Source of the DNA: an uncultured Methylococcaceae bacterium
Lineage (GTDB): Bacteria; Pseudomonadota; Gammaproteobacteria; Methylococcales; Methylomonadaceae
Assembly (NCBI GenBank): GCA_903939355.1
Contig: CAJAHC010000182.1
Span: forward strand, 1-7,880
DNA length: 7,880 nt
Direction of reading: 5' to 3'
A model generated the notes under the pieces. The model saw nothing but the letters and a program-made list of their open reading frames with translations. It had not been told where the DNA came from and ran no database searches. The position numbers were made by a program, and so were the translations under genes. Position 1 is the first letter of the stretch, and every line of letters begins with the position of its first letter. This document shows, one piece after another, positions 7,607-7,880 of the stretch.

Positions 7607-7880
7607 ATGTACGAGCATTTAGAAACTGCCAAAAATACAGAGGGCCTTAAGCGAGTTGTGGTTGATCCCGTGTCTCGTGTCGAAGGACACGGTAAAGTGA
7701 CGTTACTGTTAGATGCCGAGAATAAGATACAGCAAGCCAGACTCCATATTGTAGAGTTTCGTGGCTTTGAGCGTTTCATACAAGGCCGTCCGTATTGGGA
7801 ACTACCCGTTTTAGTGCAACGTTTGTGCGGTATCTGTCCCGTTAGCCATCATTTAGCGGCGGCAAAAGCGATAGATCAAT
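7607..7880 (+). CDS. hoxH: [NiFe]-hydrogenase large subunit, HoxH-type (group 3d), N-terminal part
   Basis: The first 91 codons are present and the gene runs off the window edge. Residues 20-30 read DPVSRVEGHGK, the conserved start of the large-subunit fold. HIVEFRGFERF (47-57) and GRPYWELP (60-67) follow, then RLCGICPVSHH (72-82), the L1 motif whose C74 and C77 bind the Ni-Fe centre. The FRGFE..QGRP..E wording and the CGICPVSHHLAAAKA ending match soluble NAD-reducing HoxH rather than membrane uptake HupL/HyaB or group 3b enzymes. An MvhA-like group 3c subunit is a less likely alternative. HoxH carries the H2-activating site and works with HoxY and the HoxFU diaphorase in the cytoplasm. The chosen ATG has AAAGAGAG (7594-7601) five bases upstream. 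An in-frame ATG at 7568 would add 13 residues but has no ribosome binding site. The segment is clearly GC-richer than the DNA before it. Confidence 0.85.
   Translation, partial: MYEHLETAKNTEGLKRVVVDPVSRVEGHGKVTLLLDAENKIQQARLHIVEFRGFERFIQGRPYWELPVLVQRLCGICPVSHHLAAAKAIDQ

Noticed and set aside
7573..7779. 68-residue minus-strand frame across the start of the hydrogenase gene
   Set aside because: It is antisense to the clearly recognised HoxH N-terminus and has no family features.

Overview
The window is AT-rich chromosomal DNA that most likely comes from a gammaproteobacterium. The main evidence is a FimV-type protein, a family known chiefly from Gammaproteobacteria and related Proteobacteria. 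A TPR/GT9-like glycosyltransferase and the start of a HoxH-type [NiFe]-hydrogenase gene fit the same view. This gene mix is common in methane- or sulfur-oxidising gammaproteobacteria, but the genus cannot be fixed from the sequence.

Layout: positions 1-66 may be the last 21 codons of a rightward gene. A leftward FimV-like gene (108-1541) encodes a secreted N-terminal FimV domain, a LysM-like segment, a coiled coil and one membrane helix, with only a short cytoplasmic tail. After a 271-bp gap comes a large leftward gene (1813-4941) for a 1042-residue protein I do not recognise. It has four Gly/Ala-rich alternating blocks in its N-terminal 400 residues and a long charged coiled-coil stretch near the C-terminus. 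A 399-bp AT-rich divergent intergenic region (4942-5340) separates it from a rightward gene (5341-7221). That gene encodes nine TPR units fused to a heptosyltransferase-like domain, and seven of the units are an in-register 102-bp DNA tandem repeat. A 385-bp non-coding stretch (7222-7606) leads into the first 91 codons of a hoxH-like gene, which is cut by the window edge and visibly richer in GC.

The genes do not form one obvious operon. The two leftward genes could be co-transcribed but each has its own good ribosome binding site and the gap is wide. The TPR-glycosyltransferase and the hydrogenase gene point the same way but are also widely spaced. No RNA gene, CRISPR array, complete insertion sequence or convincing factor-independent terminator was seen. 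The best candidate for something undescribed is the 1042-residue protein, whose function cannot be assigned from sequence alone.
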